Made by a program: the position numbers and the translations under genes. The notes below the pieces were generated by a model. The model searched no databases, was not told the origin of the DNA, and saw nothing but the letters and a program-made list of their open reading frames with translations. Source: Synaphobranchus kaupii (lineage: Eukaryota > Chordata > Actinopteri > Anguilliformes > Synaphobranchidae). From it: a stretch of 64,000 bases of DNA. The stretch is taken from assembly GCA_029718625.1 (NCBI GenBank), contig CM056387.1, positions 39,718,394-39,782,393 on the forward strand, read 5' to 3'. Of this stretch, positions 23,701-35,090 are shown piece after piece (within the stretch, counting starts at the first letter, position 1; each line of letters begins with the position of its first letter).

Positions 23701-24270
23701 TCAGCTATTTGATGAGGGCAGAACCACAAAGTACTCACTTTGATGGTGCTATTAAGACAGGCATGTATTGGGTGTAATGAATATCTCCTCTCTATGCTGC
23801 GAACCGATAATCCGTTTACTCCTCTATTCAAATTTCAGTGGAATCCACCAGAGAGATGTGGGAATTATGCTGGCTGTTTATTTCTCAATGTGCTCCTGCT
23901 TTCTTTTCTTTTACTACAAAGGAAATGCAAAGCGAGTTGCAGAAGATAAATGAAAAGACGTTTTATGAAGCTTTAAGCCAGGCTCGCGAGCAATTTCCCA
24001 GCGGAATATGTAAAGGCTACACTTCCTGCTCCTCCTCTTATCTCCACAAGTTTGATAACTTCCAACAGGTTCCGAAGCCTCGCAGGGCAATGTTCCCGGG
24101 AGGGGTGAATCATTCATCAATCCCCCAACCCGTAAAGCTAACCTTAATAAGCCTATTACATACTGGATTTTCGCTGCCATGAAATCCTTTATTTGAACCG
24201 CTTTGTGCTCGCAAAAATTAATAAACACTTTTGCCTCTGAATCAATTTTAATGATCCCGCGACGTTCTTG
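23701..24270. promoter_or_regulatory. Candidate conserved noncoding block
   Basis: Non-repetitive, AT-balanced, with homeodomain and octamer-like words (GGTGTAATGAATAT, AAAATTAATAAACAC, TCAATTTTAATGATCC). All frames contain stops apart from short ORFs without domains. This is one of the better candidates in the window for a deeply conserved enhancer. No alignment was possible. Confidence 0.3.
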
Positions 24271-26380
24271 TCCAACGTAAAAGGAAAGAGTTATGCGTCA
24301 AGCGCCGAGACGCACATTTTAAGAATCGCAGTTAATACAGGCCGTTGATGGAAATCTTTATTTTTCAGCAGTAGCGGTGAAACATTACTCACGTTCTTTG
24401 CTGTATTTGCAAGTACGGAAACATTCTTTGACATCTTTCCATTTCGAACCACTTTGGAAATTGGATTCCGAGGTGGCGTAACAACATTACAAGGCCTCGG
24501 AAATACGGGGGTCTCTTTAACATTCAAATGTCCTGCTCAGTGCAGCCGTCACTTCACGGAGGCTGAAATTACATTGAGACTTTGACTCACCTGCTGATAA
24601 ATAGGTACAAATTTCTCTTTGTGCATTCACATTGAGAGCTGACAGCCTTCTGACAGAGAATGGTACCAAAGTATTTGACGTTTTTGATCAAGTCGTCGGT
24701 TAGTTAAAACATTCCTCTTGACATCTCGCACACAACCTTTTACAGAAAAGGGCCATTTAACAATTAAAACATGGGAGACAAAGGCAAGGCCAAATAACAC
24801 CCTTTGATATATGCTCAGGTGGATTACATACTGTGCATGTGGAAATAGATTGCCAGGCAAGAGAAGTATCCGGAGATGAACTGTGATCCTGATTGGCTCT
24901 GGCAGGAGGGAAGGGCAGAGAAAAGGGGAAAAGTGAGGGAGTTACCATGGTGATGAGGTATGTTGTTGCCCTCCAAGGTGGAGTGTCTTGGGCCTAGAAG
25001 CTGAACACGAGCTGGCATTAGCTGGCCTCTCCCAGTAGGGGTCGCTGTGGAGAAATGTGAAAATCTCTTAAAGCCTATAGGAGAGAAGGTTTACTTCCCC
25101 CTCCCCTCCCCCATTCCCAGAGAGAATCCGAACATACAGTGATAATGAAAGTCAGACAAACTGGTGTTGTTTTTTTGTAATGCTTGGTCTGCTTTGTGTG
25201 CGTCTTTCCAGGGTCTGTAATGAATGCGAGTAAATGACTTTACAGTGTTCGGCGGCGCGGCCATTATCGGCAAACGTTGCTTTTATCTTTACCGTTCGCT
25301 TGCCTGCTCAGTGTGTTCGCATGCATACATCCTGACAGCGACAGAAAGCACGTACGCTGACTCAGGAGGCTAACTTTAAAGGATTTTGTCAGATGGAATC
25401 TTATAAGACTATCCACTGACTGGTCCAACAAAAATGTTAGATATTCCTAGGTGTCACATCCCCTCAGGATCCTGTCGCAAAGCACAGGGATGGCAAGAAA
25501 GCTATATATATTACATTGTGAGGCTGAAATTGACTTTAACTCTGCAGTGAATTATTGAAATTTTACTGACCCTCAAAAAAGAGACTGTCAGAACTGATAC
25601 CATATTCAATTTTTCAAATGCAGTGTGTTTCGTATATACGTGAGAGTCTGAACGCAATTGAATCATAAAGCCAAGCAGTAAGTAAAGAAACACACACAGA
25701 CACACACACACACACACTGAAAAAAAACCCTGCAAATATAGAAAAGCAGAGCGGTGCAAAAATCACATTTAACACTGTGACACTGCCAAGTATAAATGTC
25801 GACACACATTACATTTCTCATGCAAATGCAGACATTGCATTAGCAACTTGGCACTTGCACCGCACACAAACTTGGGTGATGCACAAACCATTTACAGCTT
25901 GTATTTCTCCTAAAACTATGCTACATTAACAGCTACGGCGCACTAAATGTATCAACATGGAGATCTGTTCGGTATGTTATTAGGGCTTACGTATGTATGA
26001 CGTTGAAATGATACTTTATTTGTAATGCTTTATATATATGATCATTTGACATGTGTACCGAGCAAGATCTCTGATGTCCTGGCTTTATTTTTCAAGGTCG
26101 AAAAATGGAATCTATACGCAAATTGACACGAGTATCAAAAAGTAAATTTTTTTTTTTAAATTAAAACTATTTAGTAAGAGAAGAAAGAGGCTCAAAGTGG
26201 TCTATATAGGTATTGTATAATTGCGCATGTATGGTTTGCAGATAAGAGAGCACATTTTATTTCTCATGCAAAATAGTTCATTAGTGCATCGTTGGCTAGG
26301 CGAGTCGCAGCTATGTTCAAAGTAGGACGGAGCTCTTCACAACTCTGGCTCCAGCGCAGGGATACCTGGACAACAAAACC
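24271..26380. other. Noncoding DNA, no gene recognised
   Basis: Unique-looking AT-rich DNA with a CA repeat at 25688-25717. No transposon ends or RNA gene seen. Confidence 0.5.
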
Positions 26381-26640
26381 GACCCTTTTATTAGTCAAGG
26401 GCTGCTCATTTATCCTATTTAAACAGGAGAACCCTTTAGCGCAATGATCGCCCACTGAAAAGGGGATGTATTTATGTGCCGAAGGAGTGATATCATTCTG
26501 GAGGAGCGCATGCCTGTACAGCACTATCTCCCTAAGATTAATGCCTTGCAATTTACAAACTTCTGCAAGCCACATGTCATGTACCGGAATTTATTCCCTG
26601 CAGGTATGGGTAATGGCAGCCATTGCAATTTGCTCCCCAA
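26381..26640. promoter_or_regulatory. Candidate conserved noncoding block
   Basis: Non-repetitive sequence (TTAGTCAAGGGCTGCTCATT, CTAAGATTAATGCCTTGCAA) with no coding pattern, ending at a C25 tract. Its regulatory role is a guess from composition. Confidence 0.22.
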
Positions 26641-26650
26641 AAGCCATCCA

Positions 26651-26760
26651 CCCCCCCCCCCCCCCCCCCCCCCCCGCCTTCTCCCCAAGACTGTAAAAAA
26701 GCGGTCTGGGGAGAAGACACACACGCACGCACGCACGCACGCACGCACGTGCGCACACAC
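26651..26760. repeat. Poly-C (25) and (ACGC)n microsatellite
   Basis: C25 at 26651-26675, then a tetranucleotide acgc/gcac array at 26717-26760. The proline- and histidine-rich peptides this would encode are repeat artefacts. Confidence 0.9.
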
Positions 26761-27019
26761 CGGATGGTCCGCGGGTCTCGGCAGCCCAGCGCAGCACATT
26801 GGATTTTGTTACAACACAGTAAAGGTAAATTACAGCCAGAACAGGGAGATTTGGCCCATTTATCAAAGCAGACTGTATTACTCACAATGCCGGGCATTCT
26901 TTTAAATTATACACTTCCCCCCCCCCCCCCACATGTGGGAAAAAACTAATCCGGCCTGCCCCCCGCGGACTCTATAAAGTGCTCCAATGCTGCCTTTAGA
27001 CAATTTCCCGGGAATCAGC
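26761..27019. other. Noncoding DNA with C14 tract
   Basis: Short unique segment with C14 at 26917-26930. No gene. Confidence 0.5.
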
Positions 27020-27260
27020 CGTATGATTGAAAATGTGTCGCGGCCGCGCCGCCGCTCTTCTGGGCCCCGGCAGCGCACACCTGTGACCCTCTCATTGTTT
27101 TCTGAGCGGGTTTAACTTTTCTCGGCGAGGCCCAGAGTCCCAGCTCTGCCGCTCCGGCTTCAGACAGGTAGTCTTGCTCCGCCGCGTGACTGCCGGTCGC
27201 TCAAGGGCCGGGCTTCGCTTCGCCTCCGGATCCAAAGGGGGGGGGGGGGGGGGGAGGAGG
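27020..27260. promoter_or_regulatory. Small CpG-rich block with G18 tract
   Basis: CpG-dense sequence (cgcggccgcgccgccgc around 27040) ending in G18 (27237-27254). There is no recognisable exon. CpG-island-like but short. Confidence 0.35.
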
Positions 27261-28477
27261 TCAGCGGGGGGGAAATATTTCAGCACGTGGGATTTTCTTG
27301 AGACGCACTCGTTCGCCGGCGCTGATAATGAGGACTTGAGTGACGGCAGAGGGCTTTGCCAGCAGGACGGCGCTTTTTTGCGGAAACCGTAGGCTTGTCC
27401 TGTTGAATTCTTTCGCTGCTGGGTGTGTGAGTGCGCATCAGCGTGCGTGTGTGTGGGAAGGGGCATTGGAGGCTTGGGGGATTTGGGAATATGGTTCGTG
27501 GGGGTGGGAGTGAGCAGAGTTCCTCGACAGTTAAGGGTCACTTATACTCCCCTTTCGAGAAGTTTGGCTCAAATGAAGGGGGCTGAGTCAATAACTTCTT
27601 ACGAAGAACAGAAGCAAGTAATGGTGGTCCCAACAGACAAACCGCTTGAAAAAAAAAAGGGGGGGGGGTTTTATCATGTCATGTAAAAAGAAGGAAAATC
27701 TATAACATTCCACGCTTACCTATGACAATTCCAGTTTGACTGAGGGATGCTGGGAGGTGGCTGTGGAAGATTTAGGCCCAAAGTGTGGATGGCATTCAAT
27801 GAGGTCGCCCCACAATTAAAAGACATGAGCAGGTGATTCATAGCTTTAAGTGGCTGATTAATCAGAGAGGTCCGGACTGTGTGGGAGCCTCTAACAGCCA
27901 AACCACATCAAACACGTTCAGCTGGAGGCTGACATGTTTATTGGAACTTTACATTGACTCCAGGCCTAATGGGGGGTGGGGGGAGGGGGGGTGGCTGATT
28001 TAGAAGTGCTTTTATTGATGTCAGCTGGAGGACCAAGGTGAGTGACATTTACAGGTAAATTCTCGACATGCTGAGTCCGTTCCCATAATGCAATGCTCTC
28101 CTGCCACTGGAGAAGAGACTGCAGCTCTGTTCCATTACATCAAAATGCTGACTTATAAGGCATTTTAAGGCAAGAAGCAAAAGTCACCACTTTAAGCGTA
28201 GGTCTGATTCGTAGGCATCACACAGTGCTGCATAATAAGGTGCCTTTATTTGGCCTAATTAGAAAGTAGCATCAGACGTATCCTTCGGCAGATAGGGTAT
28301 CCCATAAATCTTTGCAACAACCATAAAAATGTTAATTTCTGTTAAAACAATGGTGGCCAGTATCACTACCATGATCGGGCAGGAACACCGGGAGGTGGTT
28401 TATAAGTATAGTGAATCAACCATGTGATCTAGTTATGTCTGAAAAAACAATACAGTTTACTTGCAATATAAGTAAGA
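27261..28477. other. Noncoding DNA, no gene recognised
   Basis: Contains G10 (27659-27668) and a G-rich tract at 27970-27995. The rest is AT-rich and unique-looking. Confidence 0.5.
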
Positions 28478-28485
28478 GGTTAGAT

Positions 28486-28619
28486 CAGGGGTGTCCAATC
28501 ATATCCAAATAGGGCTGATGTGTTCAATCAAGATAGTAGAATCAGTTGTCTTAGTGCTGGCCTAAGACAAAAACCGTGCACCCACACCGGTCCTTTTCGG
28601 ATTAGATTGGACAACACTG
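28486..28619. mobile_element. hAT-type MITE, 134 bp
   Basis: Starts caggggtgtccaatc and ends gattggacaacactg, so terminal inverted repeats are about 15 bp with a few mismatches. Flanking 8-bp direct repeats, ggttagat (28478-28485) and ggttaaat (28620-28627), agree at 7 of 8 positions, the target-site length of hAT elements. There is no coding capacity, so it was moved by a transposase supplied elsewhere. Confidence 0.8.
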
Positions 28620-28810
28620 GGTTAAATGTTTCACCACTCACAATGCTTTCCATAAGATAGTTAGCATTACTAGACTATAGACCTAGCTAGCTAACAAACA
28701 GTACCTTACCAGCAAACTGTATGAATATGAGTTGATAGATAAAGAAATACAGTCATACCGTAAGCCCTCTGTGGTGTAAACATCGGCTTTCTTGTGCAAG
28801 GAGTCTAGTG

Positions 28811-29000
28811 CAGGGGTGTCATACTCCAGTATGGAGGTTTGCAGTGTCTGCAGGTTTTCGGTGTGTTTCAGCACAAGTGATCAATTAAAGTCACTGATTG
28901 GCCAAAAAGTCCACAAGACCTTAAATGGCTGCTGATTGAAAGGAAATCACAAATACCTGCAGACACTGTGGCCCTCCAGGACTGGAGTTTGACACCCCTG
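28811..29000. mobile_element. hAT-type MITE, 190 bp
   Basis: The left end caggggtgtcatactccagt and the complement of the right end differ at one of 20 positions (28823). Subterminal words gtgtctgcagg and cctgcagacactg also pair. The flanks gtctagtg and gcctagac agree at only 5 of 8 positions, so the target duplication is decayed or the call of the ends is slightly off. The first bases (caggggtgtc) are shared with the MITE 190 bp upstream, but the interiors differ. Confidence 0.75.
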
Positions 29001-29592
29001 GCCTAGACGCTACCTTCATTGGCCATACCATTTGCAAGAGATTACCTTGATGGCTACGATGACTGCCTCTCTGAAGGCAGCTGGCTACCTGGGCAGCAAA
29101 GGTAGTAGGTAGCTGCCTTCAGAACACAAAAAGGTTCACATTTTCACACCCTTCAAAGGCGCGGTAGATCTCCTACTCACAGTTGCACACATGGGGTTAA
29201 CCTTTTGCATGAGGCGAGGAATTTTCCCTGGGGGACCCAGACTATGTGAGAGGGTAAGAAACATGGACGTTTATGGATGGAATTTTTCAAACGCTCTTGA
29301 ATGATTAGAAGTTAATGACCTTATCACTTCCCTTTTAAGGTCTTAATGGTATCCATTAACATATTCGGGTAAAAAAAAAAAAAGAGGTCTTTATTAGCTG
29401 AAGCGTATCTCTGCGATGGGTCTGAAAAACAGTGGTAAGACATTGAGGAAGTGCTAGGGGAGAGTTGTTTAAGGCAACGGAGACTGTGAAGGTGTTCTGC
29501 ACATAAATAACTTGTTTTTGTGCAGTAGTGGTTCTCAAGCTTTTACATGCAGAGCACTAGTTATGGAATACCTGAAACGTGGATATAAACCT

Positions 29593-29653
<61 letters not shown>

Positions 29654-30319
29654 GCGTACGCACATGTACTGTATATAAAATGAATCGAGAGTTCATATGA
29701 ATGATACTTTCCACACCAAACTTATTTACACAAAGACAAAAGACAATACTACCCGTGCTTTTTAATAAAGCGATGTATTCATAAACAATATAGTATAGGA
29801 GTAAACTGAATTTTGTACATTGTACTAACAAACCACATTCCTCCTTCAGAAAGTTGTAGAAACACTTGCTACACTATCCTGGCATGAACAGTAAGTTCTA
29901 ACTTTTGGTTTAGGTATTTTGAAGAGGGATTTCCAGGATTCCAGGGGGGTGTCGGGAGGAGTATTGAGTGGTTTGCGAAGGTGTATTCGGCAGTGATGTC
30001 AATCAGAATGTGGTGGTGCCCCCTAGAGTACACTGCAGGGGCTACTTCAGCTCTGGATGTTTATTTTGTTTCCTTGGCAACCTAAAAACCAGCACTCTCT
30101 CCCAAAGAGGAGCCAGGAGTGGGCAGTCTATCATTTTTCACCACAATGTGGCCTGGTGCTTCTGCCTGAATGAGAACCTCTGCTCTACATTTGTCATCTG
30201 CTTGAATTAACAACTACATGGAGCATGCTGGCTACCCAGTGAGTTCACCCCCACACCCTGACCCCCAAGCACATGCAGCTCGCATCTGACCTAAAAAATA
30301 AAAGCCACCCAATTGCATA

Positions 30320-30351
<32 letters not shown>

Positions 30352-30429
30352 CGATACACACAGCTCCCCGGCTGACATCACATTTTCTCCTCTCTGCATA
30401 CCCCCCCTCGCTGCCACCTTCTTTGTGAA
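29001..30429. other. Noncoding DNA with GT and ACGC microsatellites, possible hAT remnant
   Basis: (GT)n at 29594-29648 and (ACGC)n at 30319-30353. The words gtggttctcaag (29529) and tgagaacctctg (30171-30182) face each other as weak terminal repeats of a possible hAT remnant spanning about 29523-30183. No matching 8-bp target duplication was found, so that part is tentative. No gene. Confidence 0.4.
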
Positions 30430-30940
30430 AGGCCTCTGACACGGGGGCGGCCTGCGCTCGTTGAACTTTTATCTCCGTCCTCCGCCCTCCGCGTCTTTCC
30501 TTACCGCGAAAACAAGACACCCAATCTGCCAAAGGCGAGCGCGCACCTTGGGCTGCCGCGAATGTTAATGACGCTTGACACGGCATCATGGCTTGTAATG
30601 AGAGCCTGGGAGCCGGGCGCCCGGCAGATTTCAAACGACACGGCATTCATGAATTCTTCAGATCAATACAAGGTTATCTGGCTTTGGGAGGGGGGCGGCG
30701 CCAGCTACCCCCGCCGCTGTCATCAAAGCCCAGCGGCCGACGCTAATTGGCACAAAGGAAGGGCGGACGAGCGCGACGGCGCAAATGAAATTCGACGCAG
30801 CCTTATGGGACGGCCTCCGCGGAGGTCAAGCGGCGGCGCGACGGCACGACGCCCCGACCGGCTGAAATTCGCCTCAGGAGGAAGGCGGCCGGCCATTGCA
30901 AACGCGCGTTTGGTATGCTGGGCAGCCCCGCTATAGGCGC
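30430..30940. promoter_or_regulatory. CpG-rich block
   Basis: Dense CpGs (ggacgagcgcgacggcgc, caagcggcggcgcgacgg), with ORFs on both strands but no domain. CpG-island-like. No transcription start can be assigned. Confidence 0.4.
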
Positions 30941-33900
30941 GCTCAAAATTGAGCCTTTGTCGTCTAGCGAGAAGAAATAGTTTTTGGAGTTTTCATATCA
31001 TTCTAAAACATTTGCGGTCACGTCTCGGCTTGCAGGAAATGACACGCATTGCGAGTGTGTCTCGGTGCCCAAATCAAAAGCGAATCACGGACGGGGAAAA
31101 GGCAAGAAGGGATAGTTTTACGCTACGGGAGTGGCTGTTATAACCTGCAAGGTCACAGTGAGAACCATTAGGTTAGAAATTCTTTTCTAACTTTAATATT
31201 AATCAGTCAAAACATTTAATCATATTTGTTATATCATCTCTGATATAGTGTCAAATTGCCACTGTATGCAGCAATATCATATTCATCCATGCAGGATCTG
31301 ACTCCTCCTCACCACGGGAGACCTCTCGATCTGTAATTACATGCCAGACGGTGAGAAAACCGTATTATTTGACTGGAGAATATGGAACTTTTCCCCCCGT
31401 TCCTATTTTCCTGTAGATCCTGCAGAGGAGGGCACTGTTGATATTCGCCTACGTTTCCGTGCAAAGATAATGAATTATTAAGCGCAGCGTGCTGCTCTAC
31501 ATCGGCCCGCACACAAAGACGTGCCAAGGTAGACACGAGATGTCACTAGGTCTGTTCCCAATCAAAACATAGCCACTCGCACATTTAAAAAAAAAACAAC
31601 AAAAAAAAAAACATAGGAACAAGACGTTTCCATGACAAAAGATCGCAGGACCTCCTACACCCAGATTTATTCCAATTATTTTCAACAGTTTTGTGATAAA
31701 TTGTGATAAACAATAAACAATTAACTTTGACACGTCACACAATGTTTAGATGCCGGCACTGTATTAATGCTTATAGGCTTGTTTTACCCCAGCCCTGCAT
31801 GGGATTTTAACTCAAAAGAAACAAAAGGGAAAAATCACTTAAAACTGACAAGAAATTATCTAAATGCTAGCTGATCAGAGGCAGAGGCCCAAAGAGGGAC
31901 ACCGGGGCAGCAGTAGGACCTGTTCAAGCTGCGTTCCACCAACAGAATACACACGCTGCCTCCGCTTTCTTTCAGTACACTGCTGTAAGAATGCCAAAGT
32001 CAGGATTTCTACTCTCATTCCAACAATAATAAGCCAGACTGAAAAAAGCAGTGCTGAAGTCTACATTGTCCTTATTTTGCTGAATCCTTCTGACTAGTCC
32101 AGGTCTGACTAGCACGCAGGTGGGATTTGTGCAAAGCTTTCTGACAGCAAGAGGGAACGCCCCCTCAAACAGTCAGTCAGCGAGCGGCATACCTCACTAC
32201 ATACGGTTTAGGGCGCAGAGGTAAAGCGGACTCTGCCTCCATACGGTGCATGTTCAGTCTGTTTTTTTTCAGTAGAAGCTTGCAAATAAAGCTGAGCTTA
32301 GCTGTAGCGCTGATGGGAGAACTGAGCGTGTGCATAACCCTCAAGATCAAGGTGTGTCCAGCACAGGTCCACCGTTAAACTGCTTCGTGGAGATGAAGAG
32401 CAGGTGTCCGTAATTGTGCCCCATTTGTAAGCGCAATTAACAAATGCATAAAATATCAGGTAAGCAGTAGAAACATGTTTCTGTTTTAAGGCAATTTGCA
32501 AGACAATAGGACCTAAGGCACAGTTCCACTTCTATTTTGTTTCCGGCTTTTTTTTTTTGTGAATGAAGCCGGTTTCTCCACCTACAATGACTACACGTTT
32601 TAAAAACCTTTTTGTAGCAGTCTACTTTTAGGTACACATTTGTGGAGATCTGGTTGCCAGTGGATACACAGTAGCACACAGGAGAAAAAAATGTGACTAT
32701 GCCACATTAATGCCTTCTCCCAGCCATGTGGACAAAGAACTATGGAGTCTGTAGAATGGTTGCAACAGAAATGTCTACATGGGACCACTGCTGGAAAGAT
32801 GTTCAATACAATTATACACTATTAAGTAACAAATACAAAAATAGTTGTATACAACCTCTGAAACCAAAAACTGAACATATAGTCATAGTATGTCAGCGAA
32901 GCAATCTACACGGTGACAGCCTGTGAAATCCAAGTCAAGTCAAATTTCAAAATTTCAAAAAGATTGACACTGTGCTATGGCAGGGGATTCACAGTGACTC
33001 TGCTGTGACCGTTTCTTCTTCATTATAATAATAGCCAAGGCCTCTGTTATAAAGCAAACAGCAGCTGAAATAGCAGTGGAAAGAACTGCAGTTTTCATTG
33101 TGTGGCCCAGCTAAATCAGATCCCTCATTCATTTTCTGTTAAAGAGCAAAAGGAAAATGGTGTTTTTAACTACAGAAATTAGCTCCATTTGAAGGCTTTG
33201 TTGGAGAAGTGATAATTCTTTAGTTTTAATGCATAAATTTAAATTGAGTCTCTGTTCTCCGGTAAGGAAGGGGGATAAGAAAAGATAAATTATTTTTTCC
33301 TTTTCTTAAAGAAAATGATATTTTGGACTGAGAAATTACTATATTCTGTTCTTCTAATTCACAGTTGTCTCACCTATGGTCACGGTGACCTTCAGCTTCT
33401 CTTAATCACACTATTTACGTCACTTGAATGAAAGTCTTAATTTGAATTGGAGTAATTCAGAACAATCATTTAAAAAGAAAGTCTGGAGATGTATGACGAT
33501 AAATTTCCAGTCTCGGTCAAGGGGAGTCAACTTCAGAACAGTCGATAAGCTAAACTTTTTTTTGGACATGCGGAGAGACATTTGAATCCTATAATTACAG
33601 TAACAGGTTCTCTCTTACATTCCCCCGCCCCCACCACTTTAGAAACACTTCCACCATTAATATGACACATTGAAACACGGCGGCTGCCCGGGGGTGCTAT
33701 GCTACGAGGAAGCATAGCAGAGCAAGATGATGCTAACAATGGCGCGGGTGGAAATGGCAAGGCGGCCCTTCGCGTCTCCGGATTGCAGTCAAGCTCCATT
33801 ACTGCAGCGCTTTCGGGCGAGTTCAGGTCAGCAATAGCACTGTTCAATTAGGCTGGAGGCTGCTTGTTTGCGCACAGTGGTACTTTCTTTTCAGATTCTC

Positions 33901-34140
33901 CATTATGTGCACAATATTCCCTGTCATATTTGATTTGCGGCGTGATGCGGCAGGCGTGGGAGAGTCCAAGGGCTCGTCAGTCACGGCCAAAGGGGGGGGG
34001 GAGGAGGGAGGACGGATCCAGCCCTCCGCTGTCTGTCTTTCATCTGGGAAAACCGCTTCAAGTGGGGCGTCGTTATAATTATTGCCATGTGCCGTGGTTG
34101 TGAGGCCTCTGCATCTTATTAATAAAACCTAAAGAACAAC
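30941..34140. other. Noncoding DNA, no gene recognised
   Basis: About 3.2 kb of mostly AT-rich DNA. It contains an A-rich simple tract (31589-31612) and G10 (33992-34001). No transposon end, exon or RNA gene was recognised. Confidence 0.5.
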
Positions 34141-34330
34141 AATTACAGCCCATTACTTTCGAAAAGCACAGAAAGTAATTGATACACTGGAATCCTGCCA
34201 AATGGCTTCTGTTCCAATTAGAGCATTATCTTCAGTGTCTTCGCTAGAATATTTGAGGGCAAACACCTCATGTCATTTGCATGAAGTGTCATTTTGCCAT
34301 GGACAATTAAAAACAAACAAAAAAATCCAT
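34141..34330. promoter_or_regulatory. Candidate conserved noncoding block
   Basis: Non-repetitive, AT-balanced stretch with AAAGTAATTGATACACTGGA, CCAATTAGAGCATTATCT and CATTTGCATGAAGTG (octamer-like ATTTGCAT). No coding pattern. Conservation was not tested. Confidence 0.27.
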
Positions 34331-34800
34331 CGTTAGATAAGAGCCAGTTGTTGCTTTCAGAAAAGAAAACTGCTGGAGACGCCTTAACATATATATTATG
34401 CATGTATTTATGCGTTAATGCATTTATGCATGTCGATCCAGGAGAAGGATTTTTTTTCCCTTCACCTGAAACGTCTAGGATGAACCAGTCATATCTATTT
34501 ATATGTATACATACATATGATTTTTTTTTTTTTATCTTATCAAATTCAAAAATCACATTTCTGTGATGGTCATGGTGTTTGCTGGGGGGAGGAGGGACAT
34601 TCTCTTTCAGACAGTGTAAATAACAAATAAGACCACCTGCTGAGCACTGTCCCACATGCTTTACCTCCATTATTTCCATACGGTAAATGGAGACACTCGC
34701 TTGTCAGTGAGCTAGTCCACACACACAGTGGGGGGGGGTGGGGCGATGAATCACAGGATAACTGTAAACCAGGGCATCCAGTTGAGGGTGGAGAAAACAG
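34331..34800. other. Noncoding DNA, no gene recognised
   Basis: AT-rich, with a T12 tract at 34520-34531 and G-rich 34731-34744. No gene. Confidence 0.5.
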
Positions 34801-35090
34801 TGATGAGGACCAATCACAGTTAGTCCTGTTAGTGACGAGAACCAATCACAGTTAGCCCTGTTAGTGACGAGGACCAATCACAGTTAGTCCTGTTAGTGAC
34901 GAGGACCAATCGCGGTTAGTCCTGTTAGTGACGAGGACCAATCGCGGTTAGTCCTGTTAGTGACGAAGACCAATCGCGGTTAGTCCTGTTAGTGACGAAG
35001 ACCAATCGCGCTTAGTCCTGTTAGTGACGAGGACCAATCACGTTTAGTCCTGTTAGTGACGAGGACCAATCGCATTTAGGCCTGTTTTAC
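34801..35090. repeat. 32-bp minisatellite, nine units, each with a CCAAT box
   Basis: The unit is close to gacgaggaccaatcacagtt + agtcctgttagt, 32 bp. CCAATC begins at 34810, 34842, 34874, 34906, 34938, 34970, 35002, 35034 and 35066: nine copies at an exact 32-bp period with no indels. Variation is concentrated in the bases just after CCAATC (acag, gcgg, gcgc, acgt, gcat). CCAAT is the NF-Y recognition core, and 32 bp is close to three helical turns, so all boxes face the same side of the helix. Units are contiguous with no spacers, so this is not a CRISPR array. Confidence 0.93.

Noticed and set aside
29523..30183. Complete hAT element from gtggttctcaag to tgagaacctctg
   Set aside because: Terminal similarity is short and the flanking 8-mers do not match. 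It remains a possible remnant only.
34801..35090. CRISPR-like array
   Set aside because: The 32-bp units are contiguous with no spacers and sit in vertebrate DNA. It is a minisatellite.
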